A DNA stretch of 64,000 bases, from the NCBI GenBank assembly GCA_947475875.1, contig CANJME010000004.1:62001-126000 (forward strand). The letters run 5' to 3'. A program made the position numbers and the translations under genes. Below the pieces are notes generated by a model, which saw nothing but the letters and a program-made list of their open reading frames with translations, was not told the DNA's origin and did no database searches. Positions 44,234 to 53,369 of this stretch are shown one piece after another. How positions within the stretch are numbered: the stretch's first letter is position 1; each line of letters opens with the position of its first letter. The DNA is from Caulobacteraceae bacterium (GTDB lineage Bacteria; Pseudomonadota; Alphaproteobacteria; Caulobacterales; Caulobacteraceae).

Positions 44234-46030
44234 TCAACCCAGGTTGGTCTTCAGCTCCTCCAGCGCCAGCCATTCGTCCTCGGCTGACGAAAGGGATTGT
44301 CGGACGGCCGCCAGTTTTTCCGTCAGCCGCTGGAAGCGCTGCGGATCGCGTCCATAGAGCGCCGGATCATGCAGCGCTTCCTCAAGAGTCGCGATCTCGC
44401 TCGTCAGCTTCGGCATCAGCCCGTCCAGTTCCTCAATCCTCCGCTGATCCTTGTAGGAAAGCTTGGCGGTCCTGACCGGTGTCTCCTTTGCCACAGCAGG
44501 CTTTGAGGTCGGTTTTGTGGGAGATTGCTGCGTGTCGAAGAAGCCGGGATTCTGGCTCATCAGTTCGGCCCAGCCGCCAGGCGTTTCGACAATGTTTCCG
44601 CGCCCGTCGAGCGCGATGGTTGAGGTCGCCAGCCGATCGATGAAATCCCGGTCGTGGCTGACCAGGATCAGGGTGCCCTCATACTCGGCCAGCATGTCTT
44701 CCAGGAGGTCGAGGGTATCCATGTCGAGGTCGTTGGTCGGCTCGTCCAGGACCAGCACATTGGCCGGTTTGGCCAGCGCCAGCGCCAGCAACAGCCGGTT
44801 GCGCTCGCCGCCCGACAGGCTGGAAATCGGCTGCCGCAGCTGTTTTTCGTCGAACAGGAAATCCCGCGCATAGGCCGAGACGTGTTTCGGCTGGCCGCGT
44901 ACGATGATCTGATCGCCGCCGTCCGGCGTCAGGGCTTCCCACAGCGTTGCGCCCGCCGGCAAGCGGTCCCGCGCCTGATCGGCGTAGGCGATGGCAAGCC
45001 CGGTTCCCAGGCGGACCGTTCCGGCGTCGGGCGCGGTCTCGCCCAGCAGAATCTTGACCAGGGTCGTCTTGCCCGCGCCGTTGGGACCGACCACCGCTAG
45101 CCGGTCGCCGCGCAAAATCCGGGTGGAAAAGCCCTTCAGCAGCACCCGTTCGCCGAAGGTCTTGGTGACACCCTTGACCTCCGCCACCAATTTCCCCGAC
45201 GCCTCGCCCGCGTCGATCGCCATGACCATCGTCCGGTTCATGTCGGCGGCCAGCGTCGCCTTCTGCTGGCGCATGGCGGCCAGCGCCCGCGCGCGGCCTT
45301 CATTGCGTGTGCGCTGGGCGGTGATCGATCGGTAGAAAGTGTATGTCTCGCGCTCGATCGCCTTGGTCAGGCGGCGATAAACCTCGGCGTCCTCCTCGGC
45401 CTGTTTGCGGGACCAATCGTCGAACTTGCCGAAGCTCTGGTCCAGGCGGCGCACCCGCCGCCCTTCCAGCCAGAAACAGGTCTTGGTGATCCGGCCCAGG
45501 AACGCCCGGTCGTGGCTGATCGCCAGGATCGCCGCGCGGCTGCGGGAAAGCCGCTCTTCCAGCGCCGCGATGGTGGTAATGTCGAGGTGATTGGTCGGCT
45601 CGTCCAGCAGGAGGATTTCCGGGTCTTCGGCAAAGGCCCGCGCCAGGGCGGCGCGGCGGATCTCGCCGCCGGAGAGCCCGGTCGTTGGCCGCGCCGGGTC
45701 GAGACCGAATGATTCCAGCGCCGCCTCAGCCTCGTGCCGCTCGGCCCCGCCGGCCATGGCGTAGTCGGCCAGGGAGGCGCCGGTGATGTCGGGCTCTTGC
45801 GGCACCAGAGAGATGCGCAAGCCTGGCTGGATGAAGCGTGATCCGTCATCCGGCTCGACCATGCCGGCCAGGATGCGAAGCAAGGTGGACTTGCCCGCGC
45901 CGTTGCGTCCCACCAGGCAGGCGCGGGCCCGCTGTTCCAGCGCCAGATCGACGCCCGCGAACAACTGCACGGCGCCGTCGGCGAGGCGCACGTCCTTAAG
46001 GGCCAGAATGGGTGGAGCTGCTCGACTCAT
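44234..46030 (-). CDS. uup: ABC-F family ATPase Uup
   Basis: A 598-residue soluble tandem-ATPase protein. Both halves have Walker A (GRNGAGKSTLL and GPNGAGKTTLV), ABC signatures (LSGGEIRRAAL and LSGGERNRLLL) and Walker B with Glu (ILLLDEPTNHLD and VLVLDEPTNDLD). The linker between them is typical of ABC-F proteins, and a C-terminal coiled coil (about 525-595) fits Uup, which acts on ribosomes and in DNA metabolism. It starts 9 bp after the pbp1A-like gene stop. Confidence 0.94.
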   Translation of the reverse strand: MSRAAPPILALKDVRLADGAVQLFAGVDLALEQRARACLVGRNGAGKSTLLRILAGMVEPDDGSRFIQPGLRISLVPQEPDITGASLADYAMAGGAERHEAEAALESFGLDPARPTTGLSGGEIRRAALARAFAEDPEILLLDEPTNHLDITTIAALEERLSRSRAAILAISHDRAFLGRITKTCFWLEGRRVRRLDQSFGKFDDWSRKQAEEDAEVYRRLTKAIERETYTFYRSITAQRTRNEGRARALAAMRQQKATLAADMNRTMVMAIDAGEASGKLVAEVKGVTKTFGERVLLKGFSTRILRGDRLAVVGPNGAGKTTLVKILLGETAPDAGTVRLGTGLAIAYADQARDRLPAGATLWEALTPDGGDQIIVRGQPKHVSAYARDFLFDEKQLRQPISSLSGGERNRLLLALALAKPANVLVLDEPTNDLDMDTLDLLEDMLAEYEGTLILVSHDRDFIDRLATSTIALDGRGNIVETPGGWAELMSQNPGFFDTQQSPTKPTSKPAVAKETPVRTAKLSYKDQRRIEELDGLMPKLTSEIATLEEALHDPALYGRDPQRFQRLTEKLAAVRQSLSSAEDEWLALEELKTNLG

Positions 46031-46039
46031 GGCCGCTGT

Positions 46040-48097
46040 CTAGCGGCCCTCACGCGCGAAGTCGTCAGCCAGGGAGTCATAAAACGCGGCTCTGGCTTCA
46101 GGCGAGGGCGTGTCCTCTTCGGTCAGGGGCTTTTGCTCGTCGTGGGCATCGGTTTCCTCCATGGGTTCCGCCGCAACTGGAAGCGCTTCGGCGGCCTGGA
46201 TGAAGTCGAAGTCGTGAACCGCCACGCCCTTGTGCGCCTCGATCATGAATCGCCGCCAGATGTCGGCGGGCAGGGTCCCGCCTGTCACTCCGGCCATCAG
46301 GTCGCCGTCATCGTTGCCGACCCAGACGCCCGCCGCCCAGTCGGGGGTGAAGCCGACGAACCAGGCGTCGCGCCAGTCCTGGCTGGTGCCGGTCTTGCCG
46401 GCCGCCGGGCGGCCGAAGTCGGCCCTGTGGCCGGTGCCGCCGTAGACGACGCCCTCCATCATCCGCACCATTTGGCCGGCCAGTCGCTGATCGTAGACGG
46501 GCGCCGCTGCGGTCGGGGTATGTTGCCAGATCGTCTCGCCGCTGGAGGTGGTGATCGAGGTGATCAGGTATGACGCGCGCCGCTCGCCGCCGTTCTGGAA
46601 AACCTGGAAGGCGTTGGTCAGCTCGCGAAGGGTGACTTCATAGGAGCCCAGCGCCACGGTCAAATTGGGCTGGGCGGGAATACCCGACAATCCGAACCGG
46701 CGCGAGATTTCGCCCAGCTTGTCGCGGCCCACCTGTTGGGCAAGCTGGGCGGCAATGGTGTTGACCGATCTGGCCAATGCCTGGTCCACCCGCATGACGC
46801 CGGAGTAACCCCCTCCATAGTTGGAGGGCCGCCAGCCGCCGATATTGACTGGCTTGTCGGTTTTCAGGTCCTCGGGCCGCACGCCCTTTTCCAGCGCCGC
46901 GGCGTAGACTAGCGGCTTGAAGGCCGAGCCGGGCTGGCGGCGGGCCTGGGTCGCCCGGTTGAACGGGCTTTCATCATGGTCGACGCCGCCGACCACAGCG
47001 CGGATGGCGCCGTCCGGCGTCATGGCGATCATTGCCGCCTGGCTGGCGTTGACGCTACGGCCATCGCGCGCGATGGCCTCGGCGACGATGGTCTGGGCTT
47101 TGAGCTGCAGGACCGGATCGATGGTCAGCCGAACAACCAGATCGGGCGCGTTCTCGCCGGCGATGGCGGTGGCTTCCGCCGCGGCCAGGTCCAGCACATA
47201 ACCAAAATCCCGGTCACCCGAAGGCGGCGGCGAAAGCGTCGGGGGCGCCTCGATCGCGGCCGCTTCCTGGGCGGGTGTGATCCAGCGTTCCTCGCGCATC
47301 ACCGTCAGCACGGTCTGCGAGCGCTTCACGGCGTCGGGCATGTTGCGGGTGGGTGAAAGCCTTGAAGGCGCCTTGGGCAGCGAGGCCAGAAGCGCGGCCT
47401 CACCAACCGTCAGGGTTTGGGCGGAATGGCCGAAATACTGTACGCTGGCGGCATCCAGCCCGTACGAGCGCTCACCGAAATAGATGCGGTTGAGATAGAG
47501 TTCCAGCACCTCGTCCTTGGTCAGCCGGCCTTCCAGCCGCCAGGCGATGAAGGCCTCCTGGATCTTTCGCTTCAGGGTCCGGTCCGGCTTCAGGAACAGA
47601 GTCTTGGCGATCTGCTGGGTCAGGGTCGAGGCGCCCTGGTCGGGGCCGTCGGACCGTACATTGCGGAATGCGGCGCGCACGATCGAACGCACTTCAACCG
47701 GTCCATGCTGATAGAAACGCCGGTCCTCGGCAGCGAGGAAGGCCCTAGGCACATAGATCGGCAATTGGCTGATCGACACCTTGTGACCGTTACGGGCGCC
47801 GCGGGTGGCCAGCACCTGGCCGTTGACGTCCTCAAAGGTGATGCCGGGCTCGCGGGCCACGGACCACAGATGCTGGTCATCGGGCAGTTTCGGCAGGTCG
47901 TAAAACAGCCAGGCCGCCGTCCCGCCGATCGCCGCCAGCAGGCCCACGAAGACAAAGGCTATCACCGCATTCAGCCGCTTGCCGCGCCGCCGGACGGGCT
48001 TGGGCGCAGGTTTGGGCGAGGCGCCTCGCGGCGGACCGCTGGCGCGCCGTCCGAACCCTCTCTGAGGGCCGCCCGAATCAGTGGTGTCGTTGCTCAT
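46040..48097 (-). CDS. Penicillin-binding protein 1A-type bifunctional peptidoglycan synthase
   Basis: A 685-residue class A PBP. A basic, Pro-rich cytoplasmic tail precedes one transmembrane helix (about 43-66). The GT51 glycosyltransferase domain shows AAEDRRFYQH (E124), GASTLTQQIAKTLFL and KRKIQEAF. The transpeptidase domain has the SxxK motif GSAFKP (S391, K394), SVN in ARSVNTIA and KTG in AAGKTGTSQDW. It polymerises and cross-links peptidoglycan in the periplasm. An acidic C-terminal extension (EETDAHDEQKPLTEED) follows. The gene diverges from the Cys-cluster protein gene. Confidence 0.94.
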   Translation of the reverse strand: MSNDTTDSGGPQRGFGRRASGPPRGASPKPAPKPVRRRGKRLNAVIAFVFVGLLAAIGGTAAWLFYDLPKLPDDQHLWSVAREPGITFEDVNGQVLATRGARNGHKVSISQLPIYVPRAFLAAEDRRFYQHGPVEVRSIVRAAFRNVRSDGPDQGASTLTQQIAKTLFLKPDRTLKRKIQEAFIAWRLEGRLTKDEVLELYLNRIYFGERSYGLDAASVQYFGHSAQTLTVGEAALLASLPKAPSRLSPTRNMPDAVKRSQTVLTVMREERWITPAQEAAAIEAPPTLSPPPSGDRDFGYVLDLAAAEATAIAGENAPDLVVRLTIDPVLQLKAQTIVAEAIARDGRSVNASQAAMIAMTPDGAIRAVVGGVDHDESPFNRATQARRQPGSAFKPLVYAAALEKGVRPEDLKTDKPVNIGGWRPSNYGGGYSGVMRVDQALARSVNTIAAQLAQQVGRDKLGEISRRFGLSGIPAQPNLTVALGSYEVTLRELTNAFQVFQNGGERRASYLITSITTSSGETIWQHTPTAAAPVYDQRLAGQMVRMMEGVVYGGTGHRADFGRPAAGKTGTSQDWRDAWFVGFTPDWAAGVWVGNDDGDLMAGVTGGTLPADIWRRFMIEAHKGVAVHDFDFIQAAEALPVAAEPMEETDAHDEQKPLTEEDTPSPEARAAFYDSLADDFAREGR

Positions 48098-48114
48098 GTC
48101 CTGATTGGATAGCG

Positions 48115-48127
48115 TTCAGCGCCTGAA
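48115..48127. promoter_or_regulatory. Inverted repeat between divergent PBP1A and Cys-cluster genes
   Basis: TTCAG-CGC-CTGAA is a perfect 5-bp inverted repeat centred in the 51-bp gap between two divergent genes. Its half-site TTCAG resembles the TTCAGG repeats before the PepSY-FeuPQ genes, possibly by chance. Confidence 0.25.
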
Positions 48128-48148
48128 AAGGGTTAGGAGGCAAGGACC

Positions 48149-48616
48149 ATGCCGCCGGAAAAGCCATTCTGGGAAACAAAATCCCTGCAGGAGATGACGC
48201 CGCGTGAGTGGGAATCCCTGTGCGACGGCTGCGGGCTCTGCTGTCTGGTGCGGTTCGAAGACGAAGACACCGGTGAGGTCATTCCCACGCGCGTGCACTG
48301 CACGCTGTTCGATCCGCAGGTCTGCCGCTGCACCGACTATGCGAACCGCAAGGCCCGCGTGCCCGACTGTATCCAGCTCGAGCCCGGCAATATCGAGACG
48401 CTGGCATGGATGCCGAAATCCTGCGCCTACCGCCGGCTGCACGAGGGCCGGGGCCTGGCGGCCTGGCATCCACTGGTCTCTGGCGATCCCGAAAGCGTGC
48501 ATGCCGCCGGGGTGTCGATCCGTGGCCAGACCATATCCGAAGACGCCCTCGTCGAAGCCGAGGACGCCCTGGATTTCGAAGCGCCGGATCTGAACGCCGA
48601 GCGCGGGTTAGACTAG
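48149..48616 (+). CDS. YcgN-type cysteine-cluster protein (UPF0260)
   Basis: A 155-residue soluble protein with a conserved cysteine set: C25, C28, C31 and C32 (CDGCGLCC), then C51, C59, C61 ([15 protein letters not shown]) and C74. The order matches the YcgN/UPF0260 family, thought to bind zinc or an Fe-S cluster; function unknown. ATG 48149 has a strong GGAGG nine bases upstream. A 252-bp gap follows with no gene that I can see. Confidence 0.92.
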   Translation: MPPEKPFWETKSLQEMTPREWESLCDGCGLCCLVRFEDEDTGEVIPTRVHCTLFDPQVCRCTDYANRKARVPDCIQLEPGNIETLAWMPKSCAYRRLHEGRGLAAWHPLVSGDPESVHAAGVSIRGQTISEDALVEAEDALDFEAPDLNAERGLD

Positions 48617-48868
48617 AGCGACAGGATCAGGCCGAGGCCTAAGGGTCTTCGCCGTAGGTGTTGGGACCGGCCGTTCCGGGTGTCGCGCACCGCCCGCGCG
48701 ACTTGCATCGCAAGGAATTTATTCAGGGAAACAGCGTTCTGCCTAGGTCGATTATGTTGGCCTGCTTCTGGGGGTGTGACCATCAATCAGGCAAAACCCT
48801 TGCGTCTGACCGCTGCTAGCCTAACTGAAAGGCGAACATTGCGATCCGTCATTGGATAATCCTCGACC

Positions 48869-49807
48869 TTGGCCAACGATCCCTATTCAGAACTCGGCGT
48901 CTCGAAGGCGGCCAACGCCGACGAGATCCGCAAGGCGTTTCGCAAGCTTGCCAAACAGTATCACCCGGACGCCAATCCCGGGAACAAGGCGGCCGAGGAA
49001 CGGTTCAAAAGGGTTTCCGGCGCCTTCGACATCGTCGGCGATCCCGACAAGCGCAAGAAATTCGATGCCGGCCAGATTGACGCCGACGGGCGTGAAACCA
49101 TGCGCGGGTTTACTGGCGGGCAGGGACCCTCGGGTCAGGGCCCGTTCGGCGCCCGCGGATCGCAATTCCACCCGGGCGGGCGCAGCGCCCAGTTTGAAGG
49201 CGTCGATATCGAAGACATCCTGGGGGAAATGTTCGGCCGTGGTGGCCGGCAGCCAGGCGGCCGAGGCTTCAGGCCGCCGCCGCCCGCAAAAGGCGCCGAT
49301 GTCCGCGGCAAGGTCGACATCAGCCTGGAAGAGGCCATTGCCGGCGCCAAGAAGCGGCTGGCGTTCTCGGACGGGCGCACCATGGAGGTCACCATTCCCA
49401 AAGGCGCCGGCGATGGCCAGGTGCTGCGCATGAAAGGCCAGGGACAGGGCGGCCCGGGAGGGCCGGGCGATGCGCTTATCGAAGTCGCCATCCGGCCGCA
49501 TCCGGTATACCGCATCGAAGGCGAAAACCTCACCATGGATGTGCCTGTCTCGGTTCCAGACGCGGTGCTGGGAGGCAAGGTTACCGCGCCAACGCCCGAG
49601 GGTAATGTATCCCTGACCGTACCCCCAGGCGCCAATTCCGGTCAGATCCTGAGACTCAAGGGCCGCGGTCTGCCCAAGGGCGGCAAGCGTGGCGACCTGC
49701 TCGCCCGGCTGGTGGTCACGCTGCCGGATGCGCCGGACGCTGAATTGCAGAAATTCGCGCAGGTCTGGCGCGACGAGCGGTCGTACACGCCGAAGCGGAA
49801 GAGTTAG
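48869..49807 (+). CDS. DnaJ/CbpA-type J-domain co-chaperone
   Basis: A 312-residue class B J-protein. The J domain occupies residues 5-70 with the HPD motif in KQYHPDANPG (32-34). A Gly/Phe-rich linker (about 80-140) and the two-part C-terminal substrate-binding domain (VDISLEEAIAGAKKRL, IRPHPVYRIEGENLTMDVPVSVPDAVLGGKV, GRGLPKGGKRGD) follow; there is no zinc-finger region. The start is TTG 48869, as no ATG precedes the J domain closely. It would stimulate a DnaK-type chaperone. Its stop overlaps the stop of the small convergent gene. Confidence 0.93.
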   Translation: MANDPYSELGVSKAANADEIRKAFRKLAKQYHPDANPGNKAAEERFKRVSGAFDIVGDPDKRKKFDAGQIDADGRETMRGFTGGQGPSGQGPFGARGSQFHPGGRSAQFEGVDIEDILGEMFGRGGRQPGGRGFRPPPPAKGADVRGKVDISLEEAIAGAKKRLAFSDGRTMEVTIPKGAGDGQVLRMKGQGQGGPGGPGDALIEVAIRPHPVYRIEGENLTMDVPVSVPDAVLGGKVTAPTPEGNVSLTVPPGANSGQILRLKGRGLPKGGKRGDLLARLVVTLPDAPDAELQKFAQVWRDERSYTPKRKS

Positions 49808-50022
49808 TCTTCGCCGAACTCCAGCGCCGCGGCCGCGCCGCCACTCCAGCCGCCTTTGGGGCAGGTCGCCGGAACCGGCAGCGCCGCGGGAGGACCGCCG
49901 CGGCGCCGGCGAGTCTTGTTGTATTCCACCGCGTTGCTGAACCACGCCATTCGCCGCATATTTTCCTCATCGTCAGGAGGCATGAACCGGGCCAGGAATT
50001 CAGGCGATTTACGCTTGCTCAT
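49804..50022 (-). CDS. Small hypothetical protein
   Basis: A 72-residue basic protein starting at ATG 50022, with an Arg-rich middle (NKTRRRRGGPP) and the segment PPDDEENMRRMAWFSNAVEY. It has no recognised domain. It is supported only by a plausible start, sensible composition and its fit between a convergent chaperone gene (stop codons overlapping at TTAG) and the divergent aroD-like gene. It might be spurious. Confidence 0.5.
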   Translation of the reverse strand: MSKRKSPEFLARFMPPDDEENMRRMAWFSNAVEYNKTRRRRGGPPAALPVPATCPKGGWSGGAAAALEFGED

Positions 50023-50093
50023 GGCCGCAGCGTAGCGCCGTTCGCGGGTGGGTGAAAGTTGACGCAGGGCCCTGTGGCGCCTAGCACCACATC

Positions 50094-50816
50094 ATGCGCA
50101 AGCTTGGCGATCTCAGTCTGACCAGCGGCCGGCCTCTCGTGGCGGTCAGCTTCACCGACGCCGACGCGCGGGACGACCTTGTCGAGGCCCGCCACGCGGG
50201 TGTCGCCATTGCTGAATTGCGCATCGATCTGTTTGCGCGCCTGACGCCGGATTATGTGGCCCGTCAGGCCGAGCGCCTGTCGGGCCTCCCCAGCCTCGCC
50301 ACCATTCGCCTGGCGAGCGAGGGCGGCGCGTGGACGGGCGACGAGGCCGCGCGCATCGCCCTGTTCAGCGCCGTTCTGCCACTGGTCGACGGTCTCGACA
50401 TTGAACTGCGGACACCGGCGACCATCGCCGCGCTGCAGCCGGCGCTGCGCGAGGCCGGCAAGCTGCTGGTGGTATCGCACCACGATGTTGAGGGAACGCC
50501 GCCGTACGAAACGCTCGCCGAGATTTGCCGGCGCGCGGCCGACGCTGGCGCCGATGTAGTCAAGATCGCAACCCTGGTGCGCGGCGATGACGATATCGCC
50601 AACCTGGCCCGGCTGCTGGTCGAGCTTCCTGCGCGCAATCTGGTGGTGATCGGCATGGGCGAGAAGGGGGTGGCGACGCGCATTGCCTTTCCCGGCAAGG
50701 GCTCGCTGTTCACCTTCGCCGCCAAGGGTGACCGGGCCAGCGCGCCTGGCCAGATTCCCTATCCGGAGATGCTGCGCCGCCTTTCGGGAACGCAAGCGTC
50801 CGTCAAGTCTTCCTAA
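50094..50816 (+). CDS. aroD: Type I 3-dehydroquinate dehydratase
   Basis: Shikimate pathway enzyme of 240 residues forming 3-dehydroshikimate through a Schiff base. Active-site residues of the type I family are present: His in LLVVSHHDVEGTP (H130), the Schiff-base Lys in ADVVKIAT (K157), Arg in GVATRI (R196) and the substrate loop RASAPGQ (S216, Q220); the ELRID block is at 41-45. The usual enzyme in many alphaproteobacteria is type II (AroQ), so a second form may exist elsewhere. It precedes the PepSY-FeuPQ genes. Confidence 0.9.
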   Translation: MRKLGDLSLTSGRPLVAVSFTDADARDDLVEARHAGVAIAELRIDLFARLTPDYVARQAERLSGLPSLATIRLASEGGAWTGDEAARIALFSAVLPLVDGLDIELRTPATIAALQPALREAGKLLVVSHHDVEGTPPYETLAEICRRAADAGADVVKIATLVRGDDDIANLARLLVELPARNLVVIGMGEKGVATRIAFPGKGSLFTFAAKGDRASAPGQIPYPEMLRRLSGTQASVKSS

Positions 50817-50824
50817 CACCCGCG

Positions 50825-50860
50825 TTCAGGGGCTATTCAGGCCAATGGAGCTAGTTCAGG
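50825..50860 (+). promoter_or_regulatory. TTCAGG-N5-TTCAGG direct repeat upstream of the PepSY-FeuPQ genes
   Basis: Two TTCAGG hexamers (50825-50830 and 50836-50841) are separated by 5 bp, an 11-bp period, and a third copy is at 50855-50860, just before the ATG at 50865. Hexamer direct repeats with 5-bp spacers are the usual binding pattern of PhoP/OmpR-type regulators, and such a regulator is encoded in this operon, so autoregulation is plausible. The third copy overlaps the ribosome-binding region. Confidence 0.45.
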
Positions 50861-50864
50861 CACA

Positions 50865-51188
50865 ATGAAGCGTTCTGTCATCATCGCCATGGTGCTCGCC
50901 GCCGGTCTCTCGGCGGCCGATGGTGCGTGGGCGCAAAAGCCGACAGAGCCGCCCGCACGCGATGAAAAACCGCCCCCCAAGGAACAGCCGAAGGTCAGCC
51001 TGAAGCCCATCGGCGAGGTCATCGCCCAGATCGCCCGCCAGACTCCTGGCCGTTCCTTGGACAGCCAGACCGTGACCCAGCCTGGCGGCGCGGTTGTCTA
51101 TCAGATCCAGTGGATGACCGCCGACAACCGGCGCATCACCATTGTGGTCGACGCCCAGTCGGGCCGCATTCTCAGTCAGGGCCGCTAG
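50865..51188 (+). CDS. PepSY domain periplasmic protein
   Basis: A 107-residue exported protein: signal peptide about 1-23 (ending DGAWA), a Pro/Lys-rich linker, then a single PepSY domain (EVIAQIARQTPGRSLDSQ, VYQIQWMTADNRRITIVVDAQSGRIL). It starts 3 bp before the response-regulator gene. Small PepSY proteins next to two-component genes often modulate the sensor in the periplasm; that role is inferred. Confidence 0.88.
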   Translation: MKRSVIIAMVLAAGLSAADGAWAQKPTEPPARDEKPPPKEQPKVSLKPIGEVIAQIARQTPGRSLDSQTVTQPGGAVVYQIQWMTADNRRITIVVDAQSGRILSQGR

Positions 51189-51191
51189 CCG

Positions 51192-51866
51192 ATGCGCGTA
51201 TTGATCGTCGAGGATGAACCGGATCTGGCCCGTCAGTTGAGGACGGCGCTGGGCGACGCCGGCTACGCGGTCGACCACGCCCCCGATGGCGAGGAAGCCG
51301 CATTCCTGGGCGACACTGAGCCCTACGACGCCATTGTGCTCGATCTCGGCCTGCCCAAGATCGATGGGGTGTCGGTGCTGGAGCAATGGCGGCGGGACGG
51401 GATCGCCACGCCCGTGTTGATCCTCACCGCCCGGGGGGCCTGGAGCGAGAAGGTCGCCGGGTTCGACGCCGGGGCCGACGACTATCTGACCAAGCCGTTT
51501 CACACCGAGGAACTGCTGGCCCGTTTGCGTGCGCTGCTGCGGCGCTCGGCCGGCCATGCGTCGGCCAATCTGGCCTGCGGGGAACTAAGGCTCGATCCGA
51601 AGGCGGCGCGCGCCAGCGTCGATGGCGAGCCGTTGCGCCTGACCAGCCTGGAATACCGGCTGTTGCACTATCTGATGATGCACCAGGACCGGGTGATCAG
51701 CCGCACCGAGCTGGTCGAGCACCTCTACGATCAGGATTTCGACCGCGATTCCAACACCATCGAGGTGTTCATCGGCAGGCTTCGCAAGAAGATCGGGGCC
51801 GACCGGATCGAAACCGTGCGCGGCCTCGGCTACCGGCTGATTTGCCTTCCCGGCGAGCCCAATTGA
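51192..51866 (+). CDS. OmpR/PhoP-family response regulator (FeuP-like)
   Basis: A 224-residue regulator. The receiver domain (1-115) has the acidic pocket VEDEP, phospho-Asp in AIVLDLGLPKIDG (D51) and K in YLTKPFHTEEL. The C-terminal winged helix (about 128-220) has LTSLEYRLLHYLMMH, RTELVEHLYDQDFDRDSNTIEVFIGRLRKKI and the GLGYRL turn. From memory the neighbourhood of cycHJKL(ccmIEFH)-degP-feuPQ in rhizobia supports a FeuP assignment. The stop overlaps the kinase start (TTGA). Confidence 0.93.
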   Translation: MRVLIVEDEPDLARQLRTALGDAGYAVDHAPDGEEAAFLGDTEPYDAIVLDLGLPKIDGVSVLEQWRRDGIATPVLILTARGAWSEKVAGFDAGADDYLTKPFHTEELLARLRALLRRSAGHASANLACGELRLDPKAARASVDGEPLRLTSLEYRLLHYLMMHQDRVISRTELVEHLYDQDFDRDSNTIEVFIGRLRKKIGADRIETVRGLGYRLICLPGEPN

Positions 51867-53260
51867 AACTGCGTCTTCCCGGCAAACCATCGCTGGTTCG
51901 CCGACTGATCCTGCTCGCCACCGGCTGGTCGCTGATCGTTCTGCTGGTCGCAGGCATCGTGCTTTCCGCCCAGTTCGAGCGCGCGGCGACGGACCGGCTC
52001 GACACCGATCTCGGCAGCCTGGCCGACGGTCTTTCCGCCGGGATCGATGTCGAAGGCGGCGTGGTTGTCATCCCCGAGGTGAACGACGAACGGTTCACCC
52101 GCACCTTCGCCGGCCGCTACTGGCAGATCGCCGAGGTTCGGGCTGACAACGTCCTGGTTTCCGTCGCCCGCTCGCGGTCGCTGGGCGATACGCAACTGGT
52201 GCTGCCGCCGTCGGGCATGGCCGGTCTGCAGGCGACCAACAAGCCCGTCCCCTACGATGCGCCGGGCCCCGTCCGCCCGAACGGCCTCGGTCACCAGAAA
52301 CTGCGGGCCAGCGCGCTGCTTATTCGCATCGACGACAATCCGCCTCTGATCATCATGGTGGCCGAGGACCGCACGGCGGTGGATCGCGAGATCCGCACTT
52401 TCGCTACAACCACCGCCATTGCGTTGATATTGTTAGGACTTTTCATTATTGCCGGGGTCTGGATTCAGGTTCGCGTGGGACTCCAGCCTCTGTTTGATCT
52501 CAGCCGCGAGGTCTCCGACGTGCGAAACGGGCGCGCCGATCGGCTGGCGGAGTCCTACCCCGCCGAACTCGCGCCCCTGGCCCAGGAACTGAACGCGCTC
52601 GTTGCCCACAATCACGAGGTGGTCGAGCGCCAGCGCACCCACGTCGGCAATCTCGCCCACGCGCTGAAGACGCCGATCTCGGTGATGATGGCCGAAGCCG
52701 GCTCGCACCCCGGCGCCCTGGCCGATGTGGTCAGCCGCCAGTCCAAGGCCATGCACGATCATGTCGAGCACCACCTTCAGCGGGCCAGAGCCGCCGCCCG
52801 CGCCCAGGGCAATCGTGAGGTGACCCCGGTCGAGCCGGTCATTGAGGAACTGGCCCGTACGCTGGAGCGAATATTCCGCGACCGCGGCGTTTCTATCGAT
52901 TGGCGCTGCCCGCCGGATCTCGGCTTTCGCGGCGAGCGGCAGGACCTGCTCGAGATCGTCGGCAATGTGCTGGAGAACGCCTGCAAATGGAGCGCCGGCA
53001 AGGTTTCGGTCACGGTCGGGACGCCCGAAACGGAGAGCTTCACCCTGATCATCGAGGACGATGGTTCGGGCCTGCCGGCTGATCGCCGGGCTGAGGTGTT
53101 GAAACGCGGCGCACGGCTCGATGAAAAGACGCCCGGCACCGGTCTTGGCCTTTCGATCGTCGACGAACTCGCCCGGGCCTATGGGGGCAGCGTTTCACTC
53201 GGCGATTCAAAGCTCGGCGGACTACACGTGGAGCTGAAGCTGCCGCGCGCCGAACACTAA
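51863..53260 (+). CDS. PhoQ/FeuQ-like sensor histidine kinase
   Basis: A 465-residue membrane kinase starting at TTG 51863, within the stop codon of the regulator gene. Two helices (about 13-35 and 181-203) flank a periplasmic sensor domain; a HAMP-like segment follows (about 205-250). The H-box is NLAHALKTPISVM (H266), then N-box VLENACKWS, DDGSGLP and GTGLGLSIVDELA. It is expected to phosphorylate the adjacent regulator. In Sinorhizobium FeuQ responds to envelope state through a small periplasmic protein, which the PepSY protein here may parallel (inference). Confidence 0.9.
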   Translation: MKLRLPGKPSLVRRLILLATGWSLIVLLVAGIVLSAQFERAATDRLDTDLGSLADGLSAGIDVEGGVVVIPEVNDERFTRTFAGRYWQIAEVRADNVLVSVARSRSLGDTQLVLPPSGMAGLQATNKPVPYDAPGPVRPNGLGHQKLRASALLIRIDDNPPLIIMVAEDRTAVDREIRTFATTTAIALILLGLFIIAGVWIQVRVGLQPLFDLSREVSDVRNGRADRLAESYPAELAPLAQELNALVAHNHEVVERQRTHVGNLAHALKTPISVMMAEAGSHPGALADVVSRQSKAMHDHVEHHLQRARAAARAQGNREVTPVEPVIEELARTLERIFRDRGVSIDWRCPPDLGFRGERQDLLEIVGNVLENACKWSAGKVSVTVGTPETESFTLIIEDDGSGLPADRRAEVLKRGARLDEKTPGTGLGLSIVDELARAYGGSVSLGDSKLGGLHVELKLPRAEH

Positions 53261-53369
53261 GGCGCTTCAGCCATTCGTCCTTTGCAAAGCCTTAACTCGG
53301 CGCGTCCAAGGTAAGCGTCGGGAATCCTTCAAGGAAGGGCGCCCCGGTCCTTGCAAGGGAATACGGCGT

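Noticed and set aside
48617-48868. Promoter or small RNA in the 252-bp gap before the DnaJ-type gene
   Set aside because: TTGCGT and GCTAGC resemble the Caulobacter housekeeping promoter but spacing is too short, and I see no convincing structured RNA or small gene; the gap is left unassigned.
48887-49945. 352-codon open frame opposite the DnaJ-type gene
   Set aside because: Antisense to a gene with J-domain and C-terminal domain motifs; composition is Arg/Gly-rich and no motif is seen.
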